Source: an uncultured Fluviicola sp.
GTDB lineage: Bacteria; Bacteroidota; Bacteroidia; Flavobacteriales; Crocinitomicaceae
NCBI RefSeq assembly: GCF_946478805.1
Contig: NZ_CAMLDC010000010.1
Coordinates: 107,959-171,958 of the forward strand
DNA: 64,000 bases
Direction: 5' to 3'
Made by a program: the position numbers and the translations under genes. Under the pieces are notes generated by a model that was not told the origin of the DNA, did not search any database, and worked only from the letters and a program-made list of their open reading frames with translations. Within the stretch, counting starts at the first letter, position 1. Every line of letters starts with the position of its first letter. Of this stretch, positions 1 through 7,987 are shown piece after piece.

Positions 1-698
1 ATCTCACATTGGAGATTATTGACAGAAACAGTAAAACCATCGGTCAGACTGCAGATTATTTTTTCGAACGTGTCAACGATATCGAAATGGCTGAAAATGT
101 AGATGAGATCATTCTGGATCCATCATTCCAGGCTTCTTTAACAGATGATTCGACAAAATATTACCTGGCAAGTTTGATCCCGATCGCGCGACCTGCGGAA
201 GTGAAATCAATCATGAAAACTTTGAAAGCAAACAGCCCTGATTTGAATCGCAAACATATCCAACAATTCTGGGTTCAGACTTCAGGGGTCAATGCTACGA
301 GCCAATGGCTGATATACAAGAAAAACGTAGTGCTTGTTCAACAAAATTATGGCAACAATTTCCAGGACGGTTTTGAAACGGATCGCGGAAGAGTTTACCT
401 GCAATACGGTCCGCCGAACACTATTATTGACAAACAAACCTCGCCATCGGAATATCCTTACGAAATCTGGCATTATTACAAGATCAAGACTTTCAGCAAC
501 AAGCGTTTCGTATTCTACAACCCGGATTTGGTCAACAATGCATACCGTTTATTGCATTCCGACATGGTCGGAGAACAACAAAATTATAAATGGCAGGAAA
601 TGCTTGTGAAACGCAACAACGCAAGCAACAGCGTTGACAATACAAGTGGAAGCAGCCAATATGGAGGAAACAGCAACTACTATTACAAACAAGATTAG
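1..698 (+). CDS. GWxTD domain-containing protein, C-terminal part (5' end outside window)
   Basis: The reading frame is open at the left edge and the first possible start is only a TTG at 9, so the gene begins upstream of the window. The visible part carries the conserved core of the GWxTD family: a G-F-E-T-D variant of the name motif followed by DRGRVYLQYGPP at about residues 125-140 of the visible part, then an EIWHYY segment and an aromatic beta-rich stretch. GWxTD proteins are Bacteroidota/Acidobacteriota secreted or surface-associated proteins of unknown biochemical role. The tail is low complexity (Ser, Asn, Gly, Tyr) and lacks a T9SS sorting domain. A GT2 gene follows after 9 bases, so the two are probably cotranscribed. 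Confidence 0.8.
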   Translation, partial: LTLEIIDRNSKTIGQTADYFFERVNDIEMAENVDEIILDPSFQASLTDDSTKYYLASLIPIARPAEVKSIMKTLKANSPDLNRKHIQQFWVQTSGVNATSQWLIYKKNVVLVQQNYGNNFQDGFETDRGRVYLQYGPPNTIIDKQTSPSEYPYEIWHYYKIKTFSNKRFVFYNPDLVNNAYRLLHSDMVGEQQNYKWQEMLVKRNNASNSVDNTSGSSQYGGNSNYYYKQD

Positions 699-707
699 AA
701 GTTATCT

Positions 708-1736
708 GTGCAGAATCCTGACATTGCCGTTGTAATTCTCAATTGGAACGGCTTACATTTCTTAAAACAATTTTTACCTGAGGTAGTCGCTCACTCAAAA
801 CCGTTTCGGGTTGTGTTGGCTGACAATGCCTCAACGGATGATTCGGTTTCCTGGACAAAAGAACATTTTCCGGAACTGGAAATCGTTGTCAACAGCTCCA
901 ATGGCGGATTCGCAAAAGGCTACAACGATGCCCTGAAACAAGTAACTGCCGATTATTATGTTCTACTCAACAGTGATGTGGAAGTCAGTGAAAATTGGCT
1001 TTTACCTTTGGTTGAAACCATGAAAAACGAATTGGTGGCAGGTTGCCAGCCTAAAGTTCATTCGTTCAAATCCAGAGATCATTTTGAACATGCCGGAGCG
1101 TCAGGAGGTTTTCTAGACAAATACCACTACCCTTTTTGTCGCGGGCGAATAATGGATCACGTGGAAATCGACGAAGGTCAGTACGATCATCCATCCAAAA
1201 TATTTTGGGCTACAGGAGCTTGCTTGATGATCCGATCAAAAATTTATTGGGAAACTGGTGGATTGGACGAACGTTTCTTTGCACACATGGAAGAAATCGA
1301 TCTGTGTTGGAGAATCCAACGCCTGGGGCTTCATTTCGAAGTGAATCCGCAAAGTGTGGTCTACCATGTCGGAGGAGGAACTCTCAATTATATGAACCCT
1401 AAAAAGACTTTTTTAAATTTCAGGAACAGTCTTTTGATGATCCATAAAAATCAGCGCACCGGATTAGCTTATGTCATTTTCAGAAGACTTTGCTTTGATG
1501 GTTTAGCAGCATTTATCTTTTTACTGAGAGGACAATTCACACATTTTTGGGCCGTTTTCAGAGCACATCTATCTTTCTACAACCATCTTCCATCATCCAT
1601 GAAAGAAAGGAGAAAATGGAAAAAACTGGACAAGAAGGCTCCTGTATCCTTTTACAGGGGAAGCATCCTTTGGGCACTTTATATTCAAAAAGTGACTAAA
1701 TTCAAAGACTTAAATCAACGGAAATTCGATATCTGA
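708..1736 (+). CDS. Glycosyltransferase family 2, rhamnosyltransferase-like
   Basis: This is a 342-residue GT-A-fold glycosyltransferase expected to move a sugar from a nucleotide donor onto a cell-surface glycan. Visible family marks are the N-terminal VVILNWNG strand, ADNASTDDS (about residues 40-48), NSSNGGFAKGYN, the metal-site region LLNSDVEV, and the acceptor-side block ATGACLMIRS followed by GGLDERFFAHMEEIDLCWR. This arrangement is that of the dTDP-rhamnosyl transferase-like (RfbF/WcaA type) group; the actual sugar is unknown. The start is a GTG at 708; it fits because the first beta-strand begins only six residues later. No membrane anchor is obvious apart from a hydrophobic stretch near residue 265. 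Its stop overlaps the ATG of the next gene by one base. Confidence 0.88.
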   Translation: MQNPDIAVVILNWNGLHFLKQFLPEVVAHSKPFRVVLADNASTDDSVSWTKEHFPELEIVVNSSNGGFAKGYNDALKQVTADYYVLLNSDVEVSENWLLPLVETMKNELVAGCQPKVHSFKSRDHFEHAGASGGFLDKYHYPFCRGRIMDHVEIDEGQYDHPSKIFWATGACLMIRSKIYWETGGLDERFFAHMEEIDLCWRIQRLGLHFEVNPQSVVYHVGGGTLNYMNPKKTFLNFRNSLLMIHKNQRTGLAYVIFRRLCFDGLAAFIFLLRGQFTHFWAVFRAHLSFYNHLPSSMKERRKWKKLDKKAPVSFYRGSILWALYIQKVTKFKDLNQRKFDI

Positions 1737-2107
1737 TGAGTTCTTCCTTGGCAATCTTTTTAGGTGGTTATCCACATGCAGTTCGGGAATTATTTCTGAA
1801 AACCCAGTATTTGTTGGAACAGGAACTTCCGGATAGTCATCAGGAATTGGACATCGCTGCAAAGATGCTTGCATTCAGTTACGGTCCCGGATACAAAGGA
1901 ATGGTTTGCGTATTGTTACCGTCTCAAAAAGGGGTGAAACTCTCTTTCAGTAAAGGTGCCGAATTTTCAAATAAGTATGGGCTGTTGGAAGGGACAGGAA
2001 AAAAAACACGCTATGTTGAACTGAGTGACCACTTACTCAAAAAACCGGAACTCATCGAGCTCATCCGAAATGCAAAAGTGTTTCACGATATGACCTCCAA
2101 TCGTTAG
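1736..2107 (+). CDS. DUF1801 domain-containing protein
   Basis: A 123-residue protein of the DUF1801 (YdhG-like) fold, a small alpha/beta family of unknown function. It has no signal peptide, so it should be cytosolic. The family pattern is visible as an N-terminal helical part, the AKMLAFSYGPGYKGMVCVLLPSQKG strand-loop-strand and a C-terminal pair of helices. Its start overlaps the stop of the GT2 gene (TGATG), which suggests translational coupling. A second, clearly different DUF1801 protein lies at 49880-50338. Confidence 0.72.
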   Translation: MSSSLAIFLGGYPHAVRELFLKTQYLLEQELPDSHQELDIAAKMLAFSYGPGYKGMVCVLLPSQKGVKLSFSKGAEFSNKYGLLEGTGKKTRYVELSDHLLKKPELIELIRNAKVFHDMTSNR

Positions 2108-2113
2108 TTATCC

Positions 2114-2992
2114 ATGACAAGCAAATTCCTTTTTGCCCTTTGTTGTCTCATCGGATTCCAGTCCTTTACACAAGACGCCATTCCTTATGATCTGAAGCAG
2201 GAGGATCAAATCATGGTGCTTCCTTCCGAATTACGGGAGGTTTCAGGAATTACTGTTATCGATTCAAAGACTTTGGGTTGTGTCCAGGATGAAGAGGGAT
2301 TGATTTTCATTTACGATTTGAAAAAACAGGAAATCAAACAGAAAATCCATTTTGCAGGATCCGGCGACTATGAAGGAATTGCAATGGTAGGAAAAGACAT
2401 TTTTGTACTGCGAAGTGACGCTACCCTATTCCGCATTCAAAATTATCAATCCGCTAAGCCGGGTATCGATTCCATCGCAACCGGAATCCCGAATAAGGAT
2501 AACGAAGGCTTGTGTTTCGACCCGAAAAACAATCGCTTGCTGATCGGCTCCAAAAGTAAAATTGCCAAAGGTGCTGAATTCAGGAATCTACGGACAATCT
2601 ATGCTTTCGATCTGAAACATGAAAAACTGGAAGAAAAACCGCTTTATGTCTACGACATCAGCTCCATCAAAGAATTTGCAGCCAAGAACCAGATTCAATT
2701 GCCGACAAAACCAAGTAAAAAGAACCCGGATGAGCAGGAAGCTGCATTGAAATTTCAACTTTCAGCAATCTACATTCATCCTAAAAGCGGCTTGCTCTAT
2801 GTCTTAAGTGCTTCGGATTATTACTTATTTGTTTTTAATGACCAGGGCGAGATAATCCATCTCAAAGTTCTGGATCCTGGAAAATTCAATAAAGCAGAAG
2901 GAATTGCAATTATGCCCAATGGCGATTTGTATATTTCCAACGAAGGACAAGCCGGTGATCCGAAAATCCTTTTATTCAAAGCAAAGAAATAA
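2114..2992 (+). CDS. Secreted SdiA-regulated-family beta-propeller-like protein
   Basis: The 292-residue product begins with a clear signal peptide (about residues 1-19, ending SFTQ). The rest matches the SdiA-regulated / esterase-phytase-like beta-propeller family by its recurrent strands: LREVSGITVIDSKTLGCVQDEEG, then GDYEGIAMVGKDIFVLRSD, DNEGLCFDPKNNRLLIGSK and KAEGIAIMPNGDLYISNEG. These DxEG and NxEG blade motifs are typical. It is likely periplasmic or outer-membrane associated; no enzymatic activity can be assigned. It follows the DUF1801 gene by six bases and is the last gene of the operon starting before the window. No sorting domain is present. Confidence 0.75.
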   Translation: MTSKFLFALCCLIGFQSFTQDAIPYDLKQEDQIMVLPSELREVSGITVIDSKTLGCVQDEEGLIFIYDLKKQEIKQKIHFAGSGDYEGIAMVGKDIFVLRSDATLFRIQNYQSAKPGIDSIATGIPNKDNEGLCFDPKNNRLLIGSKSKIAKGAEFRNLRTIYAFDLKHEKLEEKPLYVYDISSIKEFAAKNQIQLPTKPSKKNPDEQEAALKFQLSAIYIHPKSGLLYVLSASDYYLFVFNDQGEIIHLKVLDPGKFNKAEGIAIMPNGDLYISNEGQAGDPKILLFKAKK

Positions 2993-3408
2993 TTCCTAGT
3001 TATAATTAACCTTGAAGTACCCAAAAGAGGTAATTTCGCAATATTACGTCACCAACTTCAGATAACACCTCGTACACTATTGAAAATCAGGTATCTAGAA
3101 AAAAATTATGATTCGTATCTCGATAGCTATTTGGACACTTCTCAATTACAAGAAAGTGCAATCATTAGTTCGCAGCAAAAGCCAAGACTTGTTTACTTAA
3201 TTTCTCGACTGAAAGTAAAAGCGGCTTTTTCCAGATAACCGCTCCGGAAAGTGCAAAATCTAAAGTGTTTGTAAAACAACTTTGGATTTTCATTTTGGAT
3301 CGTGATCCCTTCTTCCCGCTAAGCGGTCAGGAAAAAGAAGTTGCTTGATGGTTGTAATTGCAAAGGTATTTTTCCTACTTTTTGTGCCTTGCAAAAAGTA
3401 GTAGTCAG
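2993..3408. other. Non-coding stretch between convergent genes
   Basis: About 416 bases with no credible gene. It holds a degenerate copy (around 3111-3132) of the ATTCGTAT-CCCGATAGCTAT element seen intact at 22541-22567, and a 10-bp perfect stem at 3375-3401. No clean intrinsic terminator for the upstream gene was found. Confidence 0.5.
3375..3401. repeat. Inverted repeat CTACTTTTTG / CAAAAAGTAG
   Basis: A perfect 10-bp stem with a 7-base loop lying just beyond the stop of the minus-strand beta-barrel gene. It lacks a clear run of U on either side, so it is either a weak terminator or a dispersed small repeat. Confidence 0.5.
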
Positions 3409-4248
3409 CTATTTATTCTTCTTCACCCGGTTAGTCAACTGAAACTGGGCTCCGAAAACAATATTGTATTGCATGAAGAAGAAATGCTGTTTTGCTTTGT
3501 CCTCCGGGTTTCTGGTTGTACGGATATCCGGCATATGGATAAAACCGTATTTAGCTTCCCCCTGGATAAAGAAATATTTGAAGAAGCTTAATTTGATCGC
3601 TCCGACCAAACCTAGTCCGTATCCGGCAAGGTGAAATTCATCATGTCTTGGATTCCCTAATAAGGTGGTATTTGTTCTTGGAACCAAAACCCCGGCTCCT
3701 GCTCCGTATACAGCACTCAAATTGAAATGTTTCACATTGATCAGGGCATCGGATCTTCTTACTTCCACATTCAAATAATTCAATCCATCCGTATGCTCAA
3801 ACTTTAAAAATGAGGTGTCCACCATCATTGCCTGATTGTTATAGACACCATCATAAGGAGTTCCTGAATTTTCGATGTGCCCGTTCATATTTACCGTCTG
3901 AAAAGGTTTCATCACATACTTCATGTGATCTGCACCGAACGAAATCTCATATTTATCCTTGAAATAATATCCCAAACGCAAATTGTATTGCGGAATAGAC
4001 ATGGTGGAAGGATTGAAATACAAATTCGCTTTGAATAAGGATTGACGATCATTCGCTATGACATTGTCCATTTTAAAGTCGTATGACTTACCCCAAAAAG
4101 TAATATCTGATTTCGAATAAGCTCCACGATTCCATCCCCAATAGATGTAAAAAGAGCCTTTTTTATTCGGCTTCCAAATTTCAATCTTGTCTTGTGCGTA
4201 AAAATGACTGGAGGTGGAAAAGATCAATAGGAGAAGAAACCATTTCAT
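3409..4248 (-). CDS. Outer membrane beta-barrel protein, hypothetical
   Basis: The preferred start is the ATG at 4248, because the eight upstream residues would precede a normal signal peptide (MKWFLLLLIFSTSSHFYAQ). The mature 260-odd residues show alternating aromatic/polar strands such as GSFYIYWGWNRGAYSKSD, YNLRLGYYFKDKYEISFGADH and a final strand FFFMQYNIVFGAQFQLTNR. That pattern predicts an outer-membrane barrel of about 10-12 strands. There is no recognised family motif and function is unknown. The gene is convergent with the SdiA-regulated-type gene and monocistronic, with 96 bases of divergent space before the next plus-strand gene. Confidence 0.65.
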   Translation of the reverse strand: MKWFLLLLIFSTSSHFYAQDKIEIWKPNKKGSFYIYWGWNRGAYSKSDITFWGKSYDFKMDNVIANDRQSLFKANLYFNPSTMSIPQYNLRLGYYFKDKYEISFGADHMKYVMKPFQTVNMNGHIENSGTPYDGVYNNQAMMVDTSFLKFEHTDGLNYLNVEVRRSDALINVKHFNLSAVYGAGAGVLVPRTNTTLLGNPRHDEFHLAGYGLGLVGAIKLSFFKYFFIQGEAKYGFIHMPDIRTTRNPEDKAKQHFFFMQYNIVFGAQFQLTNRVKKNK

Positions 4249-4364
4249 AACGAATAAATTTGGGTACAAATTTAGTATTCTTTCAGGAAGTGAATGTTAA
4301 TTTGCCTAGTTTAGAAAGATTTCAATTTAATGAACGATTCTCCAATCCGGCTGTAAAGTAAACC

Positions 4365-4712
4365 ATGAAAAGAATAGTACTACTTGTCACTTTTTTAATG
4401 GTTGGCGGAATCCTGTTTGCCCAGAAAACTGCAGACTCCTGTGTGATCGTCGCTCCGACAAAAATCGGGAAAGAAGGTTGTGGTGACCAACAAGTTCATG
4501 TGCAATTAACCAGCGAGTGTGCAATCCGGAATCTGGAAATCACCATCTTCAACCGGTGGGGAGAAAAACTTCACGTTTCAAACCAATTGGACTATTCCGT
4601 ATCCGGGAAGATCATAAATGAAGGTACTTACTATTATATAATTGAAGGCACTTTTTCCAATGGGACAAAAATCAATCAAAATGGGTTCTTTATGATCTCC
4701 GTTTCACCGTAG
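4365..4712 (+). CDS. Miniature secreted protein resembling a lone T9SS type-B sorting domain
   Basis: Only 115 residues: a signal peptide (MKRIVLLVTFLMVGGILFAQ) and then almost nothing but a domain resembling the gliding-motility-associated C-terminal (type B) sorting domain. Visible marks are LEITIFNRWGEKLHVSN at about residues 62-78, EGTYYYIIEG near 90-99 and the final GFFMISVSP. The usual TPNGDG entry motif is replaced by a degenerate PTKIGKEGCGD segment with extra cysteines. Canonical type-B domains sit at the end of very large adhesins; here no cargo domain precedes it. It could be a remnant of a larger gene, although no upstream coding relic is visible, or a free-standing domain. Confidence 0.65.
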   Translation: MKRIVLLVTFLMVGGILFAQKTADSCVIVAPTKIGKEGCGDQQVHVQLTSECAIRNLEITIFNRWGEKLHVSNQLDYSVSGKIINEGTYYYIIEGTFSNGTKINQNGFFMISVSP

Positions 4713-4755
4713 CAAACAATCATTCAATTATTGATTTGTTTCCTAAACAAAAAAA

Positions 4756-4775
4756 GGAGACGAATAATCGCCTCC
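4756..4775 (-). terminator. Intrinsic terminator of the metalloprotease gene
   Basis: Read on the minus strand this is an 8-bp stem GGAGGCGA/TCGTCTCC (one G-U pair) followed by a run of seven T. It lies 31 bases beyond the stop of the metalloprotease gene. Confidence 0.8.
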
Positions 4776-4805
4776 CTTTCCATGAATAGGGTTAGTAGTT
4801 CGTTG

Positions 4806-7175
4806 TTATTCCTTCACAAATTTGATTTGTGTCACTCCATTATTTACTGAACTGATTTTTACGAAATAAATTCCCGAACTGATATCTGAAACATCGACTA
4901 CGTTATTGCTTCGCAATTCGCGGGTTGAAAGGACTTTACCATTCATATCCATCACTTCCACCTGCATGATTTCATCCTGATTGGATGAGCTTACAACCAA
5001 TTTGTCTTTTGTCGGATTCGGATAAACCGAGTATGTTGCGGTATTTGTTTCCTCTCCAAGGTAAGAAGCAGAAGTTTTCGCAACATTCAAGGTATAACAA
5101 GTCGGACTGTTTGCGCCGTTATAACCAAAAACACGAACAGTATAAGTTCCAACTGCCAGGTTTGAAATTGAAACATTCTCGGTCGCTGTTGAGCCTGTTC
5201 CCGATCCGATCAACGTTCCTGCACTGTTATAAATATTCAGGTCGTAGTCAACCCCACTCGGTCCCGCCAGGGCAAACTGATGTGTGCCCACAGAAGTGGT
5301 GGTGACTTTGAAATAATCCTGATCCGTGCTGGAAGAAATCGCAGAAGAAATCGGTGTTGCCAATGGAATTGCCGCAGCAGCCGAGATTGAATTATTCGGT
5401 TCGTAGGCTGTTGCACAATTGCTTACAGCTGTCGCAGTGGCAGTCAATGTATAACAAGTTGTACTGAATGCATTGTTATACCCGAACACTTTCACAGCAT
5501 ATGTTCCGGCAGCTTGCCCATTCAATGTTACTGATTCGGTTGCAGTCCCTCCGGCTCCTGAACCGATCTGTGTTCCGGCACTGTTGTATATCACCATGTC
5601 GAAATCTACGCCGGAAGGCCCAACCAAGTTAAATACATTGTTTGTCGTTGTGGAAGTCGTAATCTTAAAGAAATCCACATCTCCGGCAGTTGCAATCGCA
5701 GCCGAAGCAGCCGTACCGCTTGTCAAAGCAGCAGCAGCAGACTGAGTTTCATTCGGTTCATAAGCACTTGTACATGTTTGTCCACCACCATCGGTATCGC
5801 AAGTCAGGGTAATACAACTGTTCACCCGACTTCTGATCAGGTTTCCGGGTTGAGGGCCAAAACCAAGCGTAAAGTTCATACCGACACTCACTAAATGGCA
5901 ATAACTCATGATCGTTCCTCCATTCGCGGGAATAGGACCGTTACACCCTTCAGAGTAGCCGGCTTGCGGACCACAACCATCAATCGCACCACCTGTCCAG
6001 CTGCACGCATGCGTGTGTGGTGAACCTAAATTATGACCGACTTCATGCGTCGACACATTTACAGCCCAGCTATAAGTTGGAATAGCATTTACAGTTCCAC
6101 CGACTGCTCCGCAAAACCCGTGCTTGTAATATTCATTACTTCCGCACAACTGATCCAACCAGGCAACACCTCCGCCACCTGTATTCGAAAATAATGTAGC
6201 GATATTTGCCCCGAAATTCGAGCGGTTCGCCGAGAATGTATTCAAATCGTCATTGTAAGTGTCCGCCGTTGTCCAGATATAAAGTTGATTCAACTTCGAT
6301 CCGATCTGCTCGTTTTCATACATCAATTTGAAATTATTGAAGATATTCGTTATGTGATTTGTAACTGCTTGCGTACTTCCTTTTGCAGTATACAAATTGT
6401 AGCGTGTTTCCCAGAAATAAGTCACACACTTGTATGTCGCCTTTTCCATTTGCGCCAAGTCCTCCTTTTGGGAAGAAAGTCGCTCAACTGCTTCATAGTA
6501 TTGTTCCAACCCTTCGGAACCGCAGGAATAAACCGGTCTATTCTTCAAATCATCGTCCGAATAAATCACATGAATTCCTGTTTTGTTTTCCGGAACCCGT
6601 ATAAAACCGGCTTCGATGGTTGCATCTTCCGTTGAATTTCTGTTAATCAGAACATAAAATTCATCCTGGAAAAAACTGACTCCTACAACCGCATCCTCAC
6701 CGCGAATAGTTCCCTGGTAATACAAACCGAAATTCACTCCTTTCTCCAAACCTGGGGTACTGGTTTCCAACTTGAATTCATCTGTAAAAAGATTCACCTG
6801 AACCAAATCGAGCGTTAAAACCTGGTTTTCATAAGGTAATTGAACAGATAGGATTTCTGGCCGGGTGGCAAGCAGGTTTGAAATAGAAGTGGCATTTGAA
6901 TACGCAACAAAGCCCGACTTTTCAAGCGCAAGATGGGTTGTTGATTCAATTTCCTGCGGAACAGATTTGGTACGGGCGGTAGTAAAATCAAAAGCATAGA
7001 TTTCGTCCATTCCCTGAAATGCGTTGTTGACACGTTTCTGATTAATCCGTTCAAAGGATTTGCTTTCCGTGTAAATTCCCTTAGGAAGGGACACCCTCTT
7101 AAACTCCTGAGCATAAGAACCCAAGGAAACTCCAAGACACAACAATACTGTCATTTTAAAAGTAACTTTCTTCAT
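4806..7175 (-). CDS. Secreted M12B-like zinc metalloprotease with two PPC domains and T9SS type-A tail
   Basis: A 789-residue secreted protease. Order: signal peptide (1-22, ending SYAQ); a propeptide-like region to about 240; a reprolysin-type catalytic domain with the zinc motif HEVGHNLGSPH at about 377-387 and the Met-turn IMSYC some 40 residues later; two tandem pre-peptidase C-terminal domains (about 475-585 and 590-700), each starting YEPN; and a T9SS type-A sorting domain beginning YSVYPNPTKDKLVV. All zinc ligands (three His) and the catalytic Glu are present, so it should be active. It is expected to be exported by Sec, moved through the outer membrane by T9SS and anchored or released at the surface. 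It is monocistronic with its own terminator. Confidence 0.93.
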   Translation of the reverse strand: MKKVTFKMTVLLCLGVSLGSYAQEFKRVSLPKGIYTESKSFERINQKRVNNAFQGMDEIYAFDFTTARTKSVPQEIESTTHLALEKSGFVAYSNATSISNLLATRPEILSVQLPYENQVLTLDLVQVNLFTDEFKLETSTPGLEKGVNFGLYYQGTIRGEDAVVGVSFFQDEFYVLINRNSTEDATIEAGFIRVPENKTGIHVIYSDDDLKNRPVYSCGSEGLEQYYEAVERLSSQKEDLAQMEKATYKCVTYFWETRYNLYTAKGSTQAVTNHITNIFNNFKLMYENEQIGSKLNQLYIWTTADTYNDDLNTFSANRSNFGANIATLFSNTGGGGVAWLDQLCGSNEYYKHGFCGAVGGTVNAIPTYSWAVNVSTHEVGHNLGSPHTHACSWTGGAIDGCGPQAGYSEGCNGPIPANGGTIMSYCHLVSVGMNFTLGFGPQPGNLIRSRVNSCITLTCDTDGGGQTCTSAYEPNETQSAAAALTSGTAASAAIATAGDVDFFKITTSTTTNNVFNLVGPSGVDFDMVIYNSAGTQIGSGAGGTATESVTLNGQAAGTYAVKVFGYNNAFSTTCYTLTATATAVSNCATAYEPNNSISAAAAIPLATPISSAISSSTDQDYFKVTTTSVGTHQFALAGPSGVDYDLNIYNSAGTLIGSGTGSTATENVSISNLAVGTYTVRVFGYNGANSPTCYTLNVAKTSASYLGEETNTATYSVYPNPTKDKLVVSSSNQDEIMQVEVMDMNGKVLSTRELRSNNVVDVSDISSGIYFVKISSVNNGVTQIKFVKE

Positions 7176-7228
7176 AATTAGCTTTTTTAATGTTAGAGAT
7201 GAATATTACAACCTTTTGTTTGAATTAA

Positions 7229-7244
7229 AACAATTATAATTGTT
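7229..7244. repeat. 16-bp palindrome AACAATTATAATTGTT
   Basis: A perfect 16-bp palindrome about 55 bases upstream of the metalloprotease start. Its place and symmetry would suit an operator for a dimeric regulator, but it is AT-only apart from two C/G pairs and could be chance. Confidence 0.4.
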
Positions 7245-7464
7245 AAACTTTTCATTTTTAACAATTTAGAAATAAATTAACAATTTAAGTCTCGCCAATT
7301 AGATTGTTGAAAAACAAATAGTTATATATCATTACCTAATTATCGATTTGAAAGTCAACATTCCATTAACAAAACGACAAACTAGTTCGTTGGTTTACAA
7401 ATAATTAGGCATAGCTTTCTTCTTGAAATAGTTAAATTCTCACTTATTTCAACCTTTGAGCGAC

Positions 7465-7491
7465 TTGATTCTAGATAATTTGGTATATTCG
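7465..7491 (+). promoter_or_regulatory. Bacteroidota-type promoter candidate (TTG-N16-TATATTCG)
   Basis: TTG at 7465-7467 and TATATTCG at 7484-7491 resemble the flavobacterial -33/-7 consensus (TTG, TAnnTTTG), 23 bases before the ATG at 7515. The 18 bases 7479-7496 recur exactly at 49860-49877. Confidence 0.5.
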
Positions 7492-7514
7492 AAATTCAAC
7501 AAAAGTCTACTACT

Positions 7515-7985
7515 ATGGAACAAAAACTCCTGTCACTTATTTTATTTGGCAACCTTTGTTTTTATTCATTTTCTCAACAGAACACGACTGCTTCCGGAGG
7601 AAATGCAACAGGAAGCGGGGGTTCCGTCAGTTACTCAATCGGTCAAGTCGATTACATCAACAGTTCTGCCTCAACTGGGAATTTCAACCAAGGTGTCCAA
7701 CAAGTTTATGAAATTGGAGCTACATCCGGGATAAGTGAATTGTCGTCCCTGATTACCGCGCTTTTCCCTAACCCGACAAGTGGTGTGCTTAGTTTGGAAA
7801 TCAGTCCATCCGATGAAGAACTAAGTTATCAACTGGTCGATTTAGCCGGCCGGGTTCTAACCTCATCTAACATTCAGGTTGCTCAAACCAGTATCGATCT
7901 AAGCTCTTTCGCCTCCGGAGAATATCTTCTGAATATCTCTTCGAAAAACACCTGCATTAAAACCATCAAAATTGTAAAACACTAA
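7515..7985 (+). CDS. Small secreted protein with T9SS type-A sorting domain
   Basis: The 156-residue product has a signal peptide (about 1-21), a short Gly/Ser/Asn-rich segment containing GGSVSYSIGQVDY, and a type-A T9SS sorting domain that starts ALFPNPTSGVLSLEI near residue 83 and ends IKTIKIVKH. Small proteins with the SGGSVSYSIGQV block and a C-terminal sorting domain are common in Flavobacteriales; their role is unknown. It is separated by two bases from the next gene, so both are one transcription unit. Confidence 0.85.
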   Translation: MEQKLLSLILFGNLCFYSFSQQNTTASGGNATGSGGSVSYSIGQVDYINSSASTGNFNQGVQQVYEIGATSGISELSSLITALFPNPTSGVLSLEISPSDEELSYQLVDLAGRVLTSSNIQVAQTSIDLSSFASGEYLLNISSKNTCIKTIKIVKH

Positions 7986-7987
7986 TT

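Larger units (their letters stand above)
7176..7514. other. AT-rich divergent intergenic region
   Basis: A 339-base AT-rich region between the divergent metalloprotease and the secreted gene at 7515. It contains a 16-bp palindrome at 7229-7244 and a promoter candidate at 7465-7491. No gene is seen. Confidence 0.6.

Noticed and set aside
2993..3408. Decayed gene in the 2993-3408 gap
   Set aside because: Short open stretches exist in several frames, but none resembles a known protein and no frame persists, so a pseudogene call is not supported.
5473..5745. Plus-strand open frame of 90 codons inside the metalloprotease gene
   Set aside because: Antisense shadow of the repetitive PPC-domain DNA; amino-acid make-up mirrors the sense strand.
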